DNA of 64,000 nt from Thalassia testudinum. Its lineage: Eukaryota > Streptophyta > Magnoliopsida > Alismatales > Hydrocharitaceae. The stretch lies in NCBI GenBank assembly GCA_037157565.1, contig JAZHRO010000002.1, forward strand, positions 70,825,001 through 70,889,000, in the 5' to 3' direction. Position numbers and translations under genes: made by a program. The stretch's first letter is position 1, and each line of letters begins with the position of its first letter. This document shows positions 21,976 to 31,867 of the stretch, one piece after another. The notes under the pieces were generated by a model. It worked only from the letters and a program-made list of their open reading frames with translations, was not told the origin of the DNA and made no database searches.

Positions 21976-22255
21976 TCAGGATTTCTTGGGCCCATTGTGG
22001 GAGCTCCGGATGTCGGATTTGGCCGATTTTGAGTCCGTTAGACTCCGTTCGTCATCCTGAATCCATCCGTGCGGTCCGATTGCTCATCTGAGGCCTGCTT
22101 TGACAAATGCTTTACACAAATGGCCATTAATACAGTTTATAAACAATCTTGGTACTTGATGCATGCAATGCTCCTATTCTACTTTATGTTGTGCCTTTTA
22201 TTCTAAAGATGGGCCATATTCAACCTAATTACTACCCCCTTGCGTGGTGTTATCA

Positions 22256-22292
22256 TACCCCCATGCTTACTCCTTGCTAGTCCCTAGCAAGG
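22256..22292 (-). other. Polypurine tract of A with adjacent hairpin
   Basis: Directly beside the 3' LTR the - strand reads AAGCATGGGGGTA. Inside it lies a perfect 9-bp stem, CCTTGCTAG (22272-22280) / CTAGCAAGG (22284-22292), with a 3-nt loop. The equivalent stems in B and C use different bases but stay paired. Confidence 0.7.
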
Positions 22293-23657
22293 TTTATTCT
22301 AGCCTTTATTTCTTTGGCGAATTCAAGAAGTAATTGCTTAGGCACTTCGTTACTTGTTAATAAGAGGAACTATACGAAGATCTTAATCTACAAAGACTAA
22401 GCAGCGCCCGGGTGTCTGCCAAAATATGAATCGCCTGAATCCTTGCTTTGTATATATAACTATACTTATGTATACGTATATATCTATATATGTCTTTTTA
22501 GAATTTTTAAAATTCAGTGTGGGTTGGTAACTTTTTACGGCTACCCAACCCACCCAAAACTCGGTCAAAACCCTAAGTGCTAAGCATCTTGGTGTGAATG
22601 TTGTGATAGACTTACTTAACGGTAATTGAGACAGACTTCGAGTTTCTACGCCTCTAGGTGACCGGAAAAGAAAATAAATTTTTGCCTGAAGGTGTATTTG
22701 TTCGATTGGTAGCTTTCTCCCTGCGTTCATTTTACTTGGGGTCAACACAAGGATTTTCCAGTGTATATCTCCCCGGCTTGTACTACTTCCCCGCTTCTTC
22801 CTTAGGTGTTTTTGGTCTTCTTTTTTTTGTGCAATTATTGAGCTGGGCTCTGGACAACCGACCAATGGGCTGTTACCCACGATCACTTGCCAGCCATACT
22901 TGTGCGGTGAAGTGTGGTTTATTTTCTTTTTTTTTTTTTTTTTAATTATTATTTTTTTTTTTTTTTACGTAGGTGGCTTCCCTAATCTCAAATGTACCTA
23001 GAGGCAGTGAAAAAGAAATGGCCTGTGGCTGGGTTCTGGACAACCTGCCAATGGGCTGTTACCCACGACAACTTGCCAGCCATACCACCCTAGAGAGTTC
23101 ATTAGCTACCCAATTTCTGTCAAAATCTCCGAGAAGTGAGTCTGTGCAAAAATGTGTGTAGATGCTTAGACTCAAAGTTTTCCTGAGTTAGAGGGTGAGT
23201 TGATAAGTCGTATACTTATTACCTTATTTATTAGGTGGATTAGAATAGCTTAAAGTTGCAAGGGTTCGCCGCTAAATCCATATTTTAATGGACACCAGGG
23301 CTAATTAAGCTTGAAGGCCTGAAAAGTCTAAGTGTTTAAGTTCTTTTTGTATTATTTCCCACTATTGACAAGTTTCTAATGCCTAAGTTTTTCTTCCTAA
23401 ATTCATTTTTTCATTTTTTTTTTCTTTTTAATCAATTAATTTATTCATTCAAACTGATTAATTAAGCTCTGGATTATGCAGTTTACCATCCCCTCCATGC
23501 TTAAGTTGGACAATGTCCTCATTGGCAGATGCATGGATGCAAAAGGGTTCAAAAAGATAGTACCTGAGTGACGTAAACTACCAGATCAGTCTGAATCCGC
23601 TGGGTTGCCTCCCAGGAAGCGCTGAGTTTAACGCCTCCAGCTGGGCGGTGCCTGGTG
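22293..23657. other. 3' non-coding region of A
   Basis: About 1.4 kb between pol and the 3' LTR with no credible protein. An open frame of 167 codons (22383-22886, -) has no recognisable domain and ends in low-complexity sequence. It contains poly-T tracts (22923-22966), a direct repeat (22849-23085), a second polypurine-like tract (23485-23500) and the GGGTTGCCTCCCAGGAAGCGC block shared with B and C (23601 on). Confidence 0.6.
22849..23085. repeat. Direct repeat in the 3' region of A
   Basis: A roughly 53-bp unit with CTGGACAACC...CCAATGGGCTGTTACCCACGA...CTTGCCAGCCATAC occurs at about 22849-22901 and 23033-23085. It occupies the same relative place as the three-unit repeat of B and C. Confidence 0.75.
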
Positions 23658-26600
23658 TCAGCCCTCAACAAGGGTGACACTCTCCTTGGGGGGTACCTGG
23701 GCCAGGAAATGCTTCAATCTTTGACCATTGACTGTAAAGGTGTGCCCGGTATTAAGATCGGCGATTTCGACTGCCCCATTGGAATAGGGCTTGACCACCC
23801 GAAATGGTCCTGTCCATTTGGACCTAAGTTTCCCTGGAAAGAGTTTCAGGCGTGCATCAAATAGCCAGACTTGTTGGTTTGGCTCAAAGGTTTTCCTATG
23901 AATGAGTCGGTCGTGGACGGCTTTCATTTTCTCCTTATATAGCCGACTATTGTCAAAGGCGTCCCGACGAATTTCTTCAAGCTCAGATAATTGAAGAGTC
24001 CTTTGCGCACCAGCTAACTGGGGATCCATGTTACATTGCTTAACAGCCCAGTAAGCCCGGTGTTCCAATTCGACAGGGAGATGGCAAGCTTTGCCAAAGA
24101 CCAAGCGGTAAGGTGACATGCCTATCGGGGTCTTAAAAGCGGTCCTGTATGCCCACAGGGCATCATCAAGTCGTGTGGACCAGTCTTTCCTGTCAGGTCT
24201 CACAGTCTTCTGTAAAATGTTCTTGATTTGTCTGTTTGAGACCTCAGTCTGCCCATTTGTTTGTGGATGATACGGGGTGGCAATGCGGTGGTTTACCCCG
24301 TATTTTCTAAGTAGGGCACGGAACTGGGAATGGATAAAATGGCTTCCACCATCACTGATCATGGCCTTGGGTATTCCAAAATGGGAAAAGATGTTCTTCT
24401 TTACAAAGTCCATGACCGTCTTGTGATCGCATCGTCGGGTGGCGACGGCTTCAATCCATTTGGAAACATAGTCTACCGAGACCAAGATATACTCGAAGCC
24501 GTTGGATGGTGGAAAGGGGCCCATAAAATCGATACCCCAAACGTCGAAAATTTCGACAATCAAAATGGGCTGAAGGGGCATCATATCTTTTTTGGTCATT
24601 GTCCCTAGTGTTTGGCATCGTGAGCAAGTCTTGGCAAAGATGTGTGCATCCTTGAATAGGGACGGCCAATAAAATCCAGACTGCAAAACTTTTGCAGCTG
24701 TTTTCTTGCCAGAGAAATGGCCGCCACACGCTTGGTCATGACAAAAGGAAAGCACACTCTGAACCTCGTCTTCGGGGAGGCACCTCCTGATGATCTGATC
24801 AGCACAGAGGCGAAACAGCATGGGATCATCCCAGAAATAGTGCTTGGCCTCAGCCAAGAACCTGTCCCGTTGCTGTTTGGACCAGCTGTGCGGGGTTTGT
24901 CCTATAACCAGGTAGTTGACATAGTCAGCATACCATGGCATTTTCTTGTCTTGCACGGCTAGGATGTGTTCATCAGGGAAGGTATCAGATAGAGGTAGGG
25001 AGGGTCCAATGTGGTCTGGATGAAGTCTTGACAGGTGGTCAGCCACCACATTTTTCGATCCGGCCTTGTCTTGGATTTCCAGGTCAAATTCCTGCAAAAG
25101 CAGGATCCATCTGATGAGCCTGGGTTTTGCATCCGTTTTGGCCAACAGGTGCCGGATGGCTGAATGGTCGGTGTAGATAGTCACGTGGGATCCCAGCAAG
25201 TATGATCGGAATTTTTCCAGTCCAAAGACTACAGCAAGCAACTCTTTTTCTGTGACCGTATAATTACGCTGGGCCTCGTCCAACGTTTTGCTCGCGTAGT
25301 AGATCACCACGGGCTTCTTGTCTTGCCTTTGTCCCAGGACAGCGCCTATGGCAAAATCTGATGCGTCACACATAATCTCAAAACCCTGGGACCAGTCTGG
25401 GGGTTGAAGTACCGGTGCGGTGGAGACTAAGTCCCGGAGGGTATGATAAGCCTGGGTGCAATCAGGAGACATGTGGAAAGTTGCGTCGTTGGCTAGAAGG
25501 TCGGTCAAGGGTTTGGAAAGTTTGGAAAAGTCTTTGATGAACCTTCGGTAGAAGCCAACATGTCCTAGAAAAGAGCGAATCTGTCGGACCGAACTAGGTG
25601 GAGGAAGTTTGGAAATTAAATCAACCTTAGCTCGATCTACCTCGATGCCCTTATGCGAAACGATGTGTCCGAGGACAATTCCTTCCTGAACCATAAAATG
25701 GCTCTTTTCCCAACTTAACACCAAGTTAACCTCGATACATCGTTTCAGGATTTTCTCCAAGTTGCTCAAACAATGGTCGAATGAATTCCCGAATACAGAG
25801 AAATCATCCATAAGGACCTCCAAGTATTCACCCACCATTTCTGAAAAAATGGCTAGCATGCAACGCTGGAAGGTTGCGGGTGCGTTGCATAACCCGAATG
25901 GCATTCGACGGAATGCAAATGTGCCATACGGGCAAGTGAATGTGGTCTTTTCCTGATCTTCCGAAGCAATTGCGACTTGGTTATATCCTGAATATCCATC
26001 CAGGAAGCAAAAACACTTCTGCCCTGCCAATCTTTCAAGGATTTGGTCAATGAATGGCAAGGGGAAGTGGTCCTTCTTAGTGGCTTCGTTAAGCTTCCTA
26101 TAATCAATACACACCCGCCATGCGGTGGTGGTGCGGGTGGGAATGGATTCGCCATGATCATTAGTGACAACGGTGAGCCCAGCCTTCTTGGGAACCACTT
26201 GAGTGGGGCTCACCCAGGGGCTATCAGAGATAGGGTAGATGATGTCGGCGTCGAGCCACTTGATAATTTCTTTTTTAACGACCTCCCGCATGTTAGGGTT
26301 TAACCGTCTCTGCATCTGGCGGGAAGGTCGGGCCCCGTCTTCCAGGTAAATCTTGTGGGTGCAATAGGTGGGGCTAATTCCTCTTAGATCTGAGATGGTC
26401 CAACCAATGGCGGCCCGATGTTCTGAAAGAGTTGCAGTCAACCTTAGTTCCTGATCCTTGGTTAGATGGGAATTAATAATCACTGGGAAGGTCTGGCCAG
26501 GTCCCAAGAAGACGTACTTGAGATTCTCGGGCAATGGTTTAAGTTCAGGTGCAGGTGGGACCACAGTCGATGGGAATGGAAAGGGCGGTAGTTGATCAAC

Positions 26601-27455
26601 ATTGATTTCTTCAAATGGTGTCATGTGATGATACTCAGCCTTACAGAGGTCCACAGGTAATGATGGTGGCGAGTCAGAACTACGGGTTTGGTGGTCTGAG
26701 ACAGAATTGAGGGTAAGGCATTCCTCGATTAAAGTTTCCACGGGATCATGTTCCTCAATGTAATCACAATCAAAAGACTTTGTTGCCCGGAAGATATCTA
26801 ATTGCATTTTCCTGTCTCCGAAGGCGATTTCCATACATCCCGTGTCGCAATCGATGTTTGCTTTAGCCGTGGCTAAGAAAGGTCTGCCTAAGATTATGGG
26901 TGCGTTCTGTAATTTTTCAGGGACTTCCATGTCGAGCACCAAAAAGTCGACTGGGAAATAGAAGTCCTTGACCCGTACAATCACGTCCTCGACAACCCCC
27001 TTCGGGGTTTTCACTGATCTATCCGCCAGCTGGATGGTGACAGGGGTTGGTGCCAGCTCCCCAAAACCAAATTGGTGGTACAAGGTTGTGGGAATTAGGT
27101 TGATAGAAGCACCTAGGTCCAGGAGCGCTCTATCAAATGTCATGTCCCCGATGTTGCAGGAAATCAGGGGTGCTCCTGGGTCAGTTCGTTTGAGTGGAAG
27201 GTTGCTTGATATCACGGAACTGGCTTGCTCAGAGAGTACAACCTTCCTAGGTGCTTGAGGTCTCGTCTTACGCTTGGGTGTACAGGCATCCTTTAAGAAC
27301 TTGGCATAAGCGGGGATGTGTTTGACAGCTTCTAGAAGCGGAATATTAATCTGTACTTGTTTAAAAATTTCCATCAGCTCCTCAGTTTCCACAGTATTCT
27401 TTTTTCTCTTGATTGTTTCCAAGGCCTCAGGATAGGGTGTCTGGATTGGTTCCAT
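23658..27455 (-). CDS. Pol polyprotein of element A (PR-RT-RH-IN)
   Basis: A 1265-residue open frame. Domains in order: retropepsin-like protease with active-site D-L-G-A-S at residues 113-117; reverse transcriptase from about 380 to 640, with Y-S-G-Y-N-Q-V at 488 and catalytic L-M-D-D around 548-551; RNase H from about 690 to 810 (D697, E737, D763 as likely catalytic residues); integrase with the H-H-C-C zinc finger (H906, H913, C944, C947) and the D-D-E core (D976, D1035, E1071); then a C-terminal region ending near [10 protein letters not shown]. It is continuous in frame with gag except for one TAG at 27525-27527; the first ATG after it is used here as start, but translation would normally come as a gag-pol fusion. 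No env follows. All key residues seem present. Confidence 0.93.
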   Translation of the reverse strand: MEPIQTPYPEALETIKRKKNTVETEELMEIFKQVQINIPLLEAVKHIPAYAKFLKDACTPKRKTRPQAPRKVVLSEQASSVISSNLPLKRTDPGAPLISCNIGDMTFDRALLDLGASINLIPTTLYHQFGFGELAPTPVTIQLADRSVKTPKGVVEDVIVRVKDFYFPVDFLVLDMEVPEKLQNAPIILGRPFLATAKANIDCDTGCMEIAFGDRKMQLDIFRATKSFDCDYIEEHDPVETLIEECLTLNSVSDHQTRSSDSPPSLPVDLCKAEYHHMTPFEEINVDQLPPFPFPSTVVPPAPELKPLPENLKYVFLGPGQTFPVIINSHLTKDQELRLTATLSEHRAAIGWTISDLRGISPTYCTHKIYLEDGARPSRQMQRRLNPNMREVVKKEIIKWLDADIIYPISDSPWVSPTQVVPKKAGLTVVTNDHGESIPTRTTTAWRVCIDYRKLNEATKKDHFPLPFIDQILERLAGQKCFCFLDGYSGYNQVAIASEDQEKTTFTCPYGTFAFRRMPFGLCNAPATFQRCMLAIFSEMVGEYLEVLMDDFSVFGNSFDHCLSNLEKILKRCIEVNLVLSWEKSHFMVQEGIVLGHIVSHKGIEVDRAKVDLISKLPPPSSVRQIRSFLGHVGFYRRFIKDFSKLSKPLTDLLANDATFHMSPDCTQAYHTLRDLVSTAPVLQPPDWSQGFEIMCDASDFAIGAVLGQRQDKKPVVIYYASKTLDEAQRNYTVTEKELLAVVFGLEKFRSYLLGSHVTIYTDHSAIRHLLAKTDAKPRLIRWILLLQEFDLEIQDKAGSKNVVADHLSRLHPDHIGPSLPLSDTFPDEHILAVQDKKMPWYADYVNYLVIGQTPHSWSKQQRDRFLAEAKHYFWDDPMLFRLCADQIIRRCLPEDEVQSVLSFCHDQACGGHFSGKKTAAKVLQSGFYWPSLFKDAHIFAKTCSRCQTLGTMTKKDMMPLQPILIVEIFDVWGIDFMGPFPPSNGFEYILVSVDYVSKWIEAVATRRCDHKTVMDFVKKNIFSHFGIPKAMISDGGSHFIHSQFRALLRKYGVNHRIATPYHPQTNGQTEVSNRQIKNILQKTVRPDRKDWSTRLDDALWAYRTAFKTPIGMSPYRLVFGKACHLPVELEHRAYWAVKQCNMDPQLAGAQRTLQLSELEEIRRDAFDNSRLYKEKMKAVHDRLIHRKTFEPNQQVWLFDARLKLFPGKLRSKWTGPFRVVKPYSNGAVEIADLNTGHTFTVNGQRLKHFLAQVPPKESVTLVEG

Positions 27456-27524
27456 GTTTGGGTCCTTGGTTGGTGCTTCTTCTAAGTCGGGTAAAGTCTC
27501 GGGGAGAGTCGGCCATTTGGGATC

Positions 27525-29246
27525 CTAGGTTTTGGTGCCGCTTCTCAAGGCCACCGCATTCGCAGAGGCATTGGGGCCATGGGGTGATCCTTGAGAAGAT
27601 GAGGATGAAGAGGCGCCAAACCCAGGAGGTGTTTGTGGAGCCGGTTGGACCATATGAGCCTGCCCGGGGTTGCCTTGGAACCCTTGCGAATTGGGGCCTC
27701 TGTTAATTATGTTTCGCGGGTTTGGTTGTGGTTGGGAAGGTAGAGATCCTTGCTGTTTACAGTCCAAGAGTTGGCTTAACTGTCCCTTTACCAAGGCCAT
27801 TTCCTCCTGATGTTTTTGGTTCATGTCAGCCATCATCTTTATTAGGGTGTCCATTTGGTTTTGTGGGGGAGGGGCCGCCCTATTTTGGTTATATTGGGGT
27901 CTAACTGGTGGTCCTTGCTGATAGGGGGGCAAGTGTGGCTGTTGGTTTGGCCTGGGCTGGTTTTGGAATTGCGGTAGTTTCTGGTTTGTCCAACCAAAGT
28001 TGGGGTGATTACGCCAGCCGGTGTTGTAAGTGTTGGAGAAAGGGTCAGGTTTTGCATATCCTTGGACGGCTTGCACATCTTCTAGAACAGCCGATGTTGA
28101 TGAAGAAGGAAGGGAGTAATCAAGGGTCGAGGGAGCAAAGGTCCCTCCTTGGAACATGGTTGGGGGTTGTTCCAGGTTTAGTTGGGTGAAGGGTTGGACC
28201 AGGTCAACATTATGTGCTCCTTTTGCTAGGGTGAAAGTCTGCAAGGGGTTCCTGGTCTGGTTTAGAAGCTCATCAATCTTCTTGTCCACCAATTCCACTA
28301 GATCCAACTTTTTGGCAATAATGTCCATGTCAACCATTCCAGAATTTGCTTGCACCTCATAAATCCCACCACGGGGTTGACTGGATCTGTTAAACTGGTT
28401 CATGGAGGCATTGTTGAGCGAATTCTCGCTCATAGACTCAAAGAGCTCAAACGCGCTCTCCTCATCTTTGTTTAGGAAGTTTCCCCCGCATGAGGCATCG
28501 ACGAAGTTCCGTAGGTTGCTATCCAGACCGTGGTAGAAGATCTGGGCCAATTGCCACCTTGGAACTTCGTGGTGTGGGCATTTCCTCAAAAGTTCATTGA
28601 ATCTTTCCCACGCCTCATGAAATTGTTCCCCACCCTGGAGTGTGAAGGTAGTGATAGCTCTTCTGAGGGCATTGGTCTTTCCTATGGGGAAGAATTTCTT
28701 TAAAAATGCATGCCTCAGTTCCTCCCAGGTGGTGATGGGTCTACCTAGGGTTCTAAGCCAATGAGAAGCCTTGTCTCTTAATGAGAAAGGGAACATCTTG
28801 ATTAGAACAATATCAAGGCTAATGTTCCTAGGTTTTACTGTTCTTGCTATGCAGTCGAGATCTTCTAGGTGCTGAAAGGGGTCTTCATTTGAGCTTCCAT
28901 GAAAGTGGCTCTGGATTAGACTTAATACATTAGGTTTTAGCTCAAAATCGTCTCCCCCTTCGGGGATCCTAAGGTGTGGCTCGACTCTAATGGCAGAAGG
29001 GTTATAGAAATCACGGAGGGGTCTTGGCTGGTTCTGAAACGGTGGTAAATCAAGTGGTGGTTGTCCTGGTATGTCATTGAAAGGTGGTGGTTGTTCTTGC
29101 GGGTTCTGTAACCGTTGTATGGCTTGCATGATGGTGTGGATTTGTCGTTGCTGAAGCCGATGGTTAGCATTGATTTGAGCCTGGACGACAGCCATAGCAT
29201 CTGGTGGGGGTTGATCTTCAGCCTCATCTACCCTAGGTTCAGCCAT
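27525..29246 (-). CDS. Gag protein of element A
   Basis: A frame of about 573 residues from the ATG at 29246, whose start (M-A-E-P) parallels the M-A-Q-P-I-E-E start of gag in B and C; the frame itself is open further upstream to 29324. It contains the retrotransposon gag core (segment W-L-R-T-L-G...F-L-K-K-F-F-P) and a conserved Athila-type motif with G-W-R-N-H-P-N-F-G-W. The second half is Pro/Gln/Asn-rich and no CCHC zinc knuckle is evident. It assembles the virus-like particle around the element RNA. The frame ends in TAG at 27525-27527, after which the same frame continues into pol; element C has a glutamine codon at the equivalent place. Confidence 0.9.
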   Translation of the reverse strand: MAEPRVDEAEDQPPPDAMAVVQAQINANHRLQQRQIHTIMQAIQRLQNPQEQPPPFNDIPGQPPLDLPPFQNQPRPLRDFYNPSAIRVEPHLRIPEGGDDFELKPNVLSLIQSHFHGSSNEDPFQHLEDLDCIARTVKPRNISLDIVLIKMFPFSLRDKASHWLRTLGRPITTWEELRHAFLKKFFPIGKTNALRRAITTFTLQGGEQFHEAWERFNELLRKCPHHEVPRWQLAQIFYHGLDSNLRNFVDASCGGNFLNKDEESAFELFESMSENSLNNASMNQFNRSSQPRGGIYEVQANSGMVDMDIIAKKLDLVELVDKKIDELLNQTRNPLQTFTLAKGAHNVDLVQPFTQLNLEQPPTMFQGGTFAPSTLDYSLPSSSTSAVLEDVQAVQGYAKPDPFSNTYNTGWRNHPNFGWTNQKLPQFQNQPRPNQQPHLPPYQQGPPVRPQYNQNRAAPPPQNQMDTLIKMMADMNQKHQEEMALVKGQLSQLLDCKQQGSLPSQPQPNPRNIINRGPNSQGFQGNPGQAHMVQPAPQTPPGFGASSSSSSQGSPHGPNASANAVALRSGTKT

Positions 29247-30435
29247 GTTTTCAACAGAGTTACGTCGCCTAGATTCCTGCCCCAAAACACACAATTCGGG
29301 ATGCAGTGAGCGCCTCCCGTGCATACACTAGAGAAGAACTGGAGGGGATGCGGAGGGCGACAGATGCGAGAAATGTGTTTCAATCAAGCACGCAAGCCTA
29401 ATCCTTATGGTGTATTCCTTAGGAGACCTAGAAATCTCACAAAGGGTGATTAAGTCCGTAAGCACTGGACTTCCCTTCTCAAGGCTAATCTGGCCAGGTT
29501 GATTACGAGGGGATTGCAGGGAAGGTTCTTCCTTTGGCTTACGCCTCCGGTTCCATAGACCCCACAACCACGGTCGTTTGACACTGCCCCGCAGCCTAGT
29601 CACCAGATTCTACCAAGGGAATGAAAGCCAAGTGCCTAGCAGACAAAACCTCACCTTTTGAGACTTAACTCAGTCCTACCTAGGGCACGTCTACTCAGTT
29701 TTAAAGGGCTAGGATAGTGCTTGTGCTTAGGGTGATGTGATGAGGCGTTGATTGGGGTGGTGCCTCTTAATGTTCTACTTTCAAAGTGTGTGCTTCTAGC
29801 AAAACATGATTTTCAAGCAAGGATTTGTTAAGATATAGTGTCTTTTTAGTGTTTCATCCTTACTTACGTACTTTTTAGGGTTGACGTGTCTTAATTTTTT
29901 CAAACAAGTTTCAGTGGGCACGTCAAGTTCTGCACACAACTTAGTGAAAGTAGATTTCCTTTTATTTTGTAGAGGCTCTAAAACCCTAGTGTACTCATCC
30001 TGATAATCATGCAGCTTCTATTAGATGAGTCAGTTTTAGGGTTGAGTGGTGCGGCCCAGGTCAACTCACGGTGGCTTCGCAAACACCACTCAAGAGAGAA
30101 AGAAAAGAACACTCCAAGAATTTGTCCAGTATATTAGAGTGTACATTTTTTGTAGGGTGGTGTGTTAAGAATGTGGGTCAAGCAATCATTCGTCACGCCA
30201 ATTTTTTTCAGTTTTTATGATTTTTTTTTTAGCTTTTTCACGCAAGCAAACAATGAGAGAGAGAGAGTACTCACTATCGGTCCTCGAGGCGTCTACTTCC
30301 TTGCTACCATAGTGGAATGCGTCGCTTCGCCGTCCATGCGCCGAATTCCTGCATCCGTCAAGTAAAAAGGAAAGTAGGGCATTAGACGATATGAGAATGA
30401 AGGTGGAATGGAGGTGATAAAACAAATCCGTTGCC
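29247..30435 (-). other. 5' leader region of A between primer site and gag
   Basis: About 1.2 kb without a convincing gene. Short frames at 29328-29603 and 30186-30425 do not resemble known proteins. The length is typical of long untranslated leaders in large plant gypsy elements. Confidence 0.6.
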
Positions 30436-30453
30436 TCCCCGGCAACGGCGCCA
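30436..30453 (-). other. Primer binding site of A (tRNA-Asp)
   Basis: The + strand reads TCCCCGGCAACGGCGCCA, identical to the 3' end (with CCA) of plant tRNA-Asp(GUC), five bases from the 5' LTR. The - strand is therefore a perfect 18-nt primer site. Confidence 0.92.
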
Positions 30454-30458
30454 AAAAC

Positions 30459-31867
30459 TGACGTGCCTTCGTGCGTGTGTGTTAAGAGGTGTCGTTATAG
30501 TTGCACTTGATACGTCGGTTTTAAAAGAAGTAAACGGAGGGAGTCCGAGTGTCGATCTCAGGGAGGCGTGGAAATCGGATTTTGTTTACCACTTGTTGTC
30601 ACGAAAAAGGCGGAGTTTTGCTTGCGAAAGAAACGGTTTTGAAAAGCGAGAGATAGAGAGAGTTTAGGGTTAGAAAGCTCTTTGGTTTTGATCATGCACT
30701 TTAAACAGAAATTAAAAAGGCAACTAAATGAAAAATAATTTCATTGAACATGCATTCATAGTTCATGGTTTACAATATTAAATACATGCTTCAACAAAAG
30801 TAAATGAAAGCTTTAAAAGAGAGAGAGAGAGAGGTAGAGAGAGAGTGGAGAGCGACGAGGCAGCCACGGCGGTGGAGGAGGCTCCGTCGGCGGCTCGTCG
30901 TCTCCGGCGATTACAAGAGTGCCTAAGACTAGCTAGGAGAGGAGTGGAGTAGTTGCAAGTGGGAGAGGATGCCTTGAATGGTGGTAGAAGGGGGTTTAAA
31001 TAGAGTTAAGGGCTTCCTAAAAGAAGAATGTGCTTTAGCGACATCCAGAACGTCGCTAAAACCGCTTCCATATACGTCGGTGAAGGTCTGCTGCCGCCGG
31101 TCAGCCGCCCGCCCCTTTCTCTCTTCAGGCGCGATCCGTGGACGTCGAACGAGAGCCGTCCGATTGATGATCGGACGGCTGAGATCCTCCCGCGCCTGCG
31201 CTAGGATCGCGCTTCGGGCGTGCGTGCGCGCGCGCGTTTCCGCCCGGCGTGCGCGCGCGCGTGGGAGGTGGGGCGCTGTCGTCGCGCCGCGTGGCGCAAT
31301 CCTAGCCGCTCGCTTCTGATCGCGCGGCTCAATTTTGCCGCGCCCTTCGCCCGCAGACGATTTTTGCTCCGCGCGAATCGAACGCGCGTCGCCGCAACGC
31401 GGGCGTGCGCGCTAACCGTTGCGCCACGCCCGCGCTTTGTCGCGGCGACCGCGGGCGAGCGCGCGGATCTCGGCCGTTCGATCGAAGATCAACGGCCGAG
31501 ATGCGTCCTTGGCTGGCTTGGGGGCGTGCGGGCGGCGGGGGCGGGGCGACGTGGCACGTTCTAGGCCGTTGATCTCCAGATCAACGGTCAGGATTTCTTG
31601 GGCCCATTGTGGGAGCTCCGGATGTCGGATTTGGCCGATTTTGAGTTCGTTAGACTCCGTTCGTCATCCTGAATCCATCCGTGCGGTCCGATTGCTCATC
31701 TGAGGCCTGCTTTGACAAATGCTTTACACAAATGGCCATTAATACAGTTTATAAGCAATCTTGGTACTTGATGCATGCAATGCTCCTATTCTACTTTATG
31801 TTGTGCCTTTTATTCTAAAGATGGGCCATATTCAACCTAATTACTACCCCCTTGCGTGGTGTTATCA
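30459..31867 (-). repeat. 5' LTR of A (right copy)
   Basis: 1409 bp and collinear with 20847-22255 (offset 9612). By eye there are about four substitutions and no indel. It contains the same TATA, tRNA-like module and inverted repeats, and drives transcription toward lower coordinates. Confidence 0.95.

Larger units (their letters stand above)
20847..22255 (-). repeat. 3' LTR of A (left copy)
   Basis: 1409 bp, TGACGTGCC...GTTATCA on the + strand. The promoter on the - strand has TATA CTATTTAAA (about 21384-21392). U3 is very GC-rich (21480-22000) and holds three perfect inverted repeats and a tRNA-like module. A (GA)n tract lies at 21207-21240. The open frames 20828-22091 are GC-rich shadows repeated identically in the other LTR. 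Confidence 0.95.
20847..31867 (-). mobile_element. Athila-like Ty3/gypsy element A, near-intact and young
   Basis: The element is 11,021 bp with two 1409-bp LTRs (20847-22255 and 30459-31867) and TSD GGCAC. By eye the LTRs differ at only about four positions (near 20974, 21687, 22035 and 22144 in the left copy), which indicates a recent insertion. On the - strand the order is 5' LTR, tRNA-Asp primer site, 1.2-kb leader, gag, one TAG, pol, 1.4-kb 3' region, polypurine tract, 3' LTR. No envelope-like frame follows pol. A lies inside the protease coding region of element B. Athila-like placement rests on primer tRNA, gag motif and pol character. Confidence 0.95.

Noticed and set aside
20828..22091. 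Three Arg/Ala-rich frames in the left LTR of A, repeated at 30431-31703
   Set aside because: They lie in the GC-rich U3 and promoter of the LTR and cross the insertion boundary; identical shadows in both LTRs.
22383..22886. 167-residue frame downstream of A pol as an envelope-like gene
   Set aside because: No signal peptide, membrane segment or resemblance to plant env-like proteins; it spans non-coding repeat and hairpin sequence.
22849..23085. CRISPR-like direct repeats
   Set aside because: Only two diverged units in a plant retrotransposon 3' region; no CRISPR context.
24330..26303. Open frames on the + strand opposite A pol
   Set aside because: Antisense shadows of the pol coding region.
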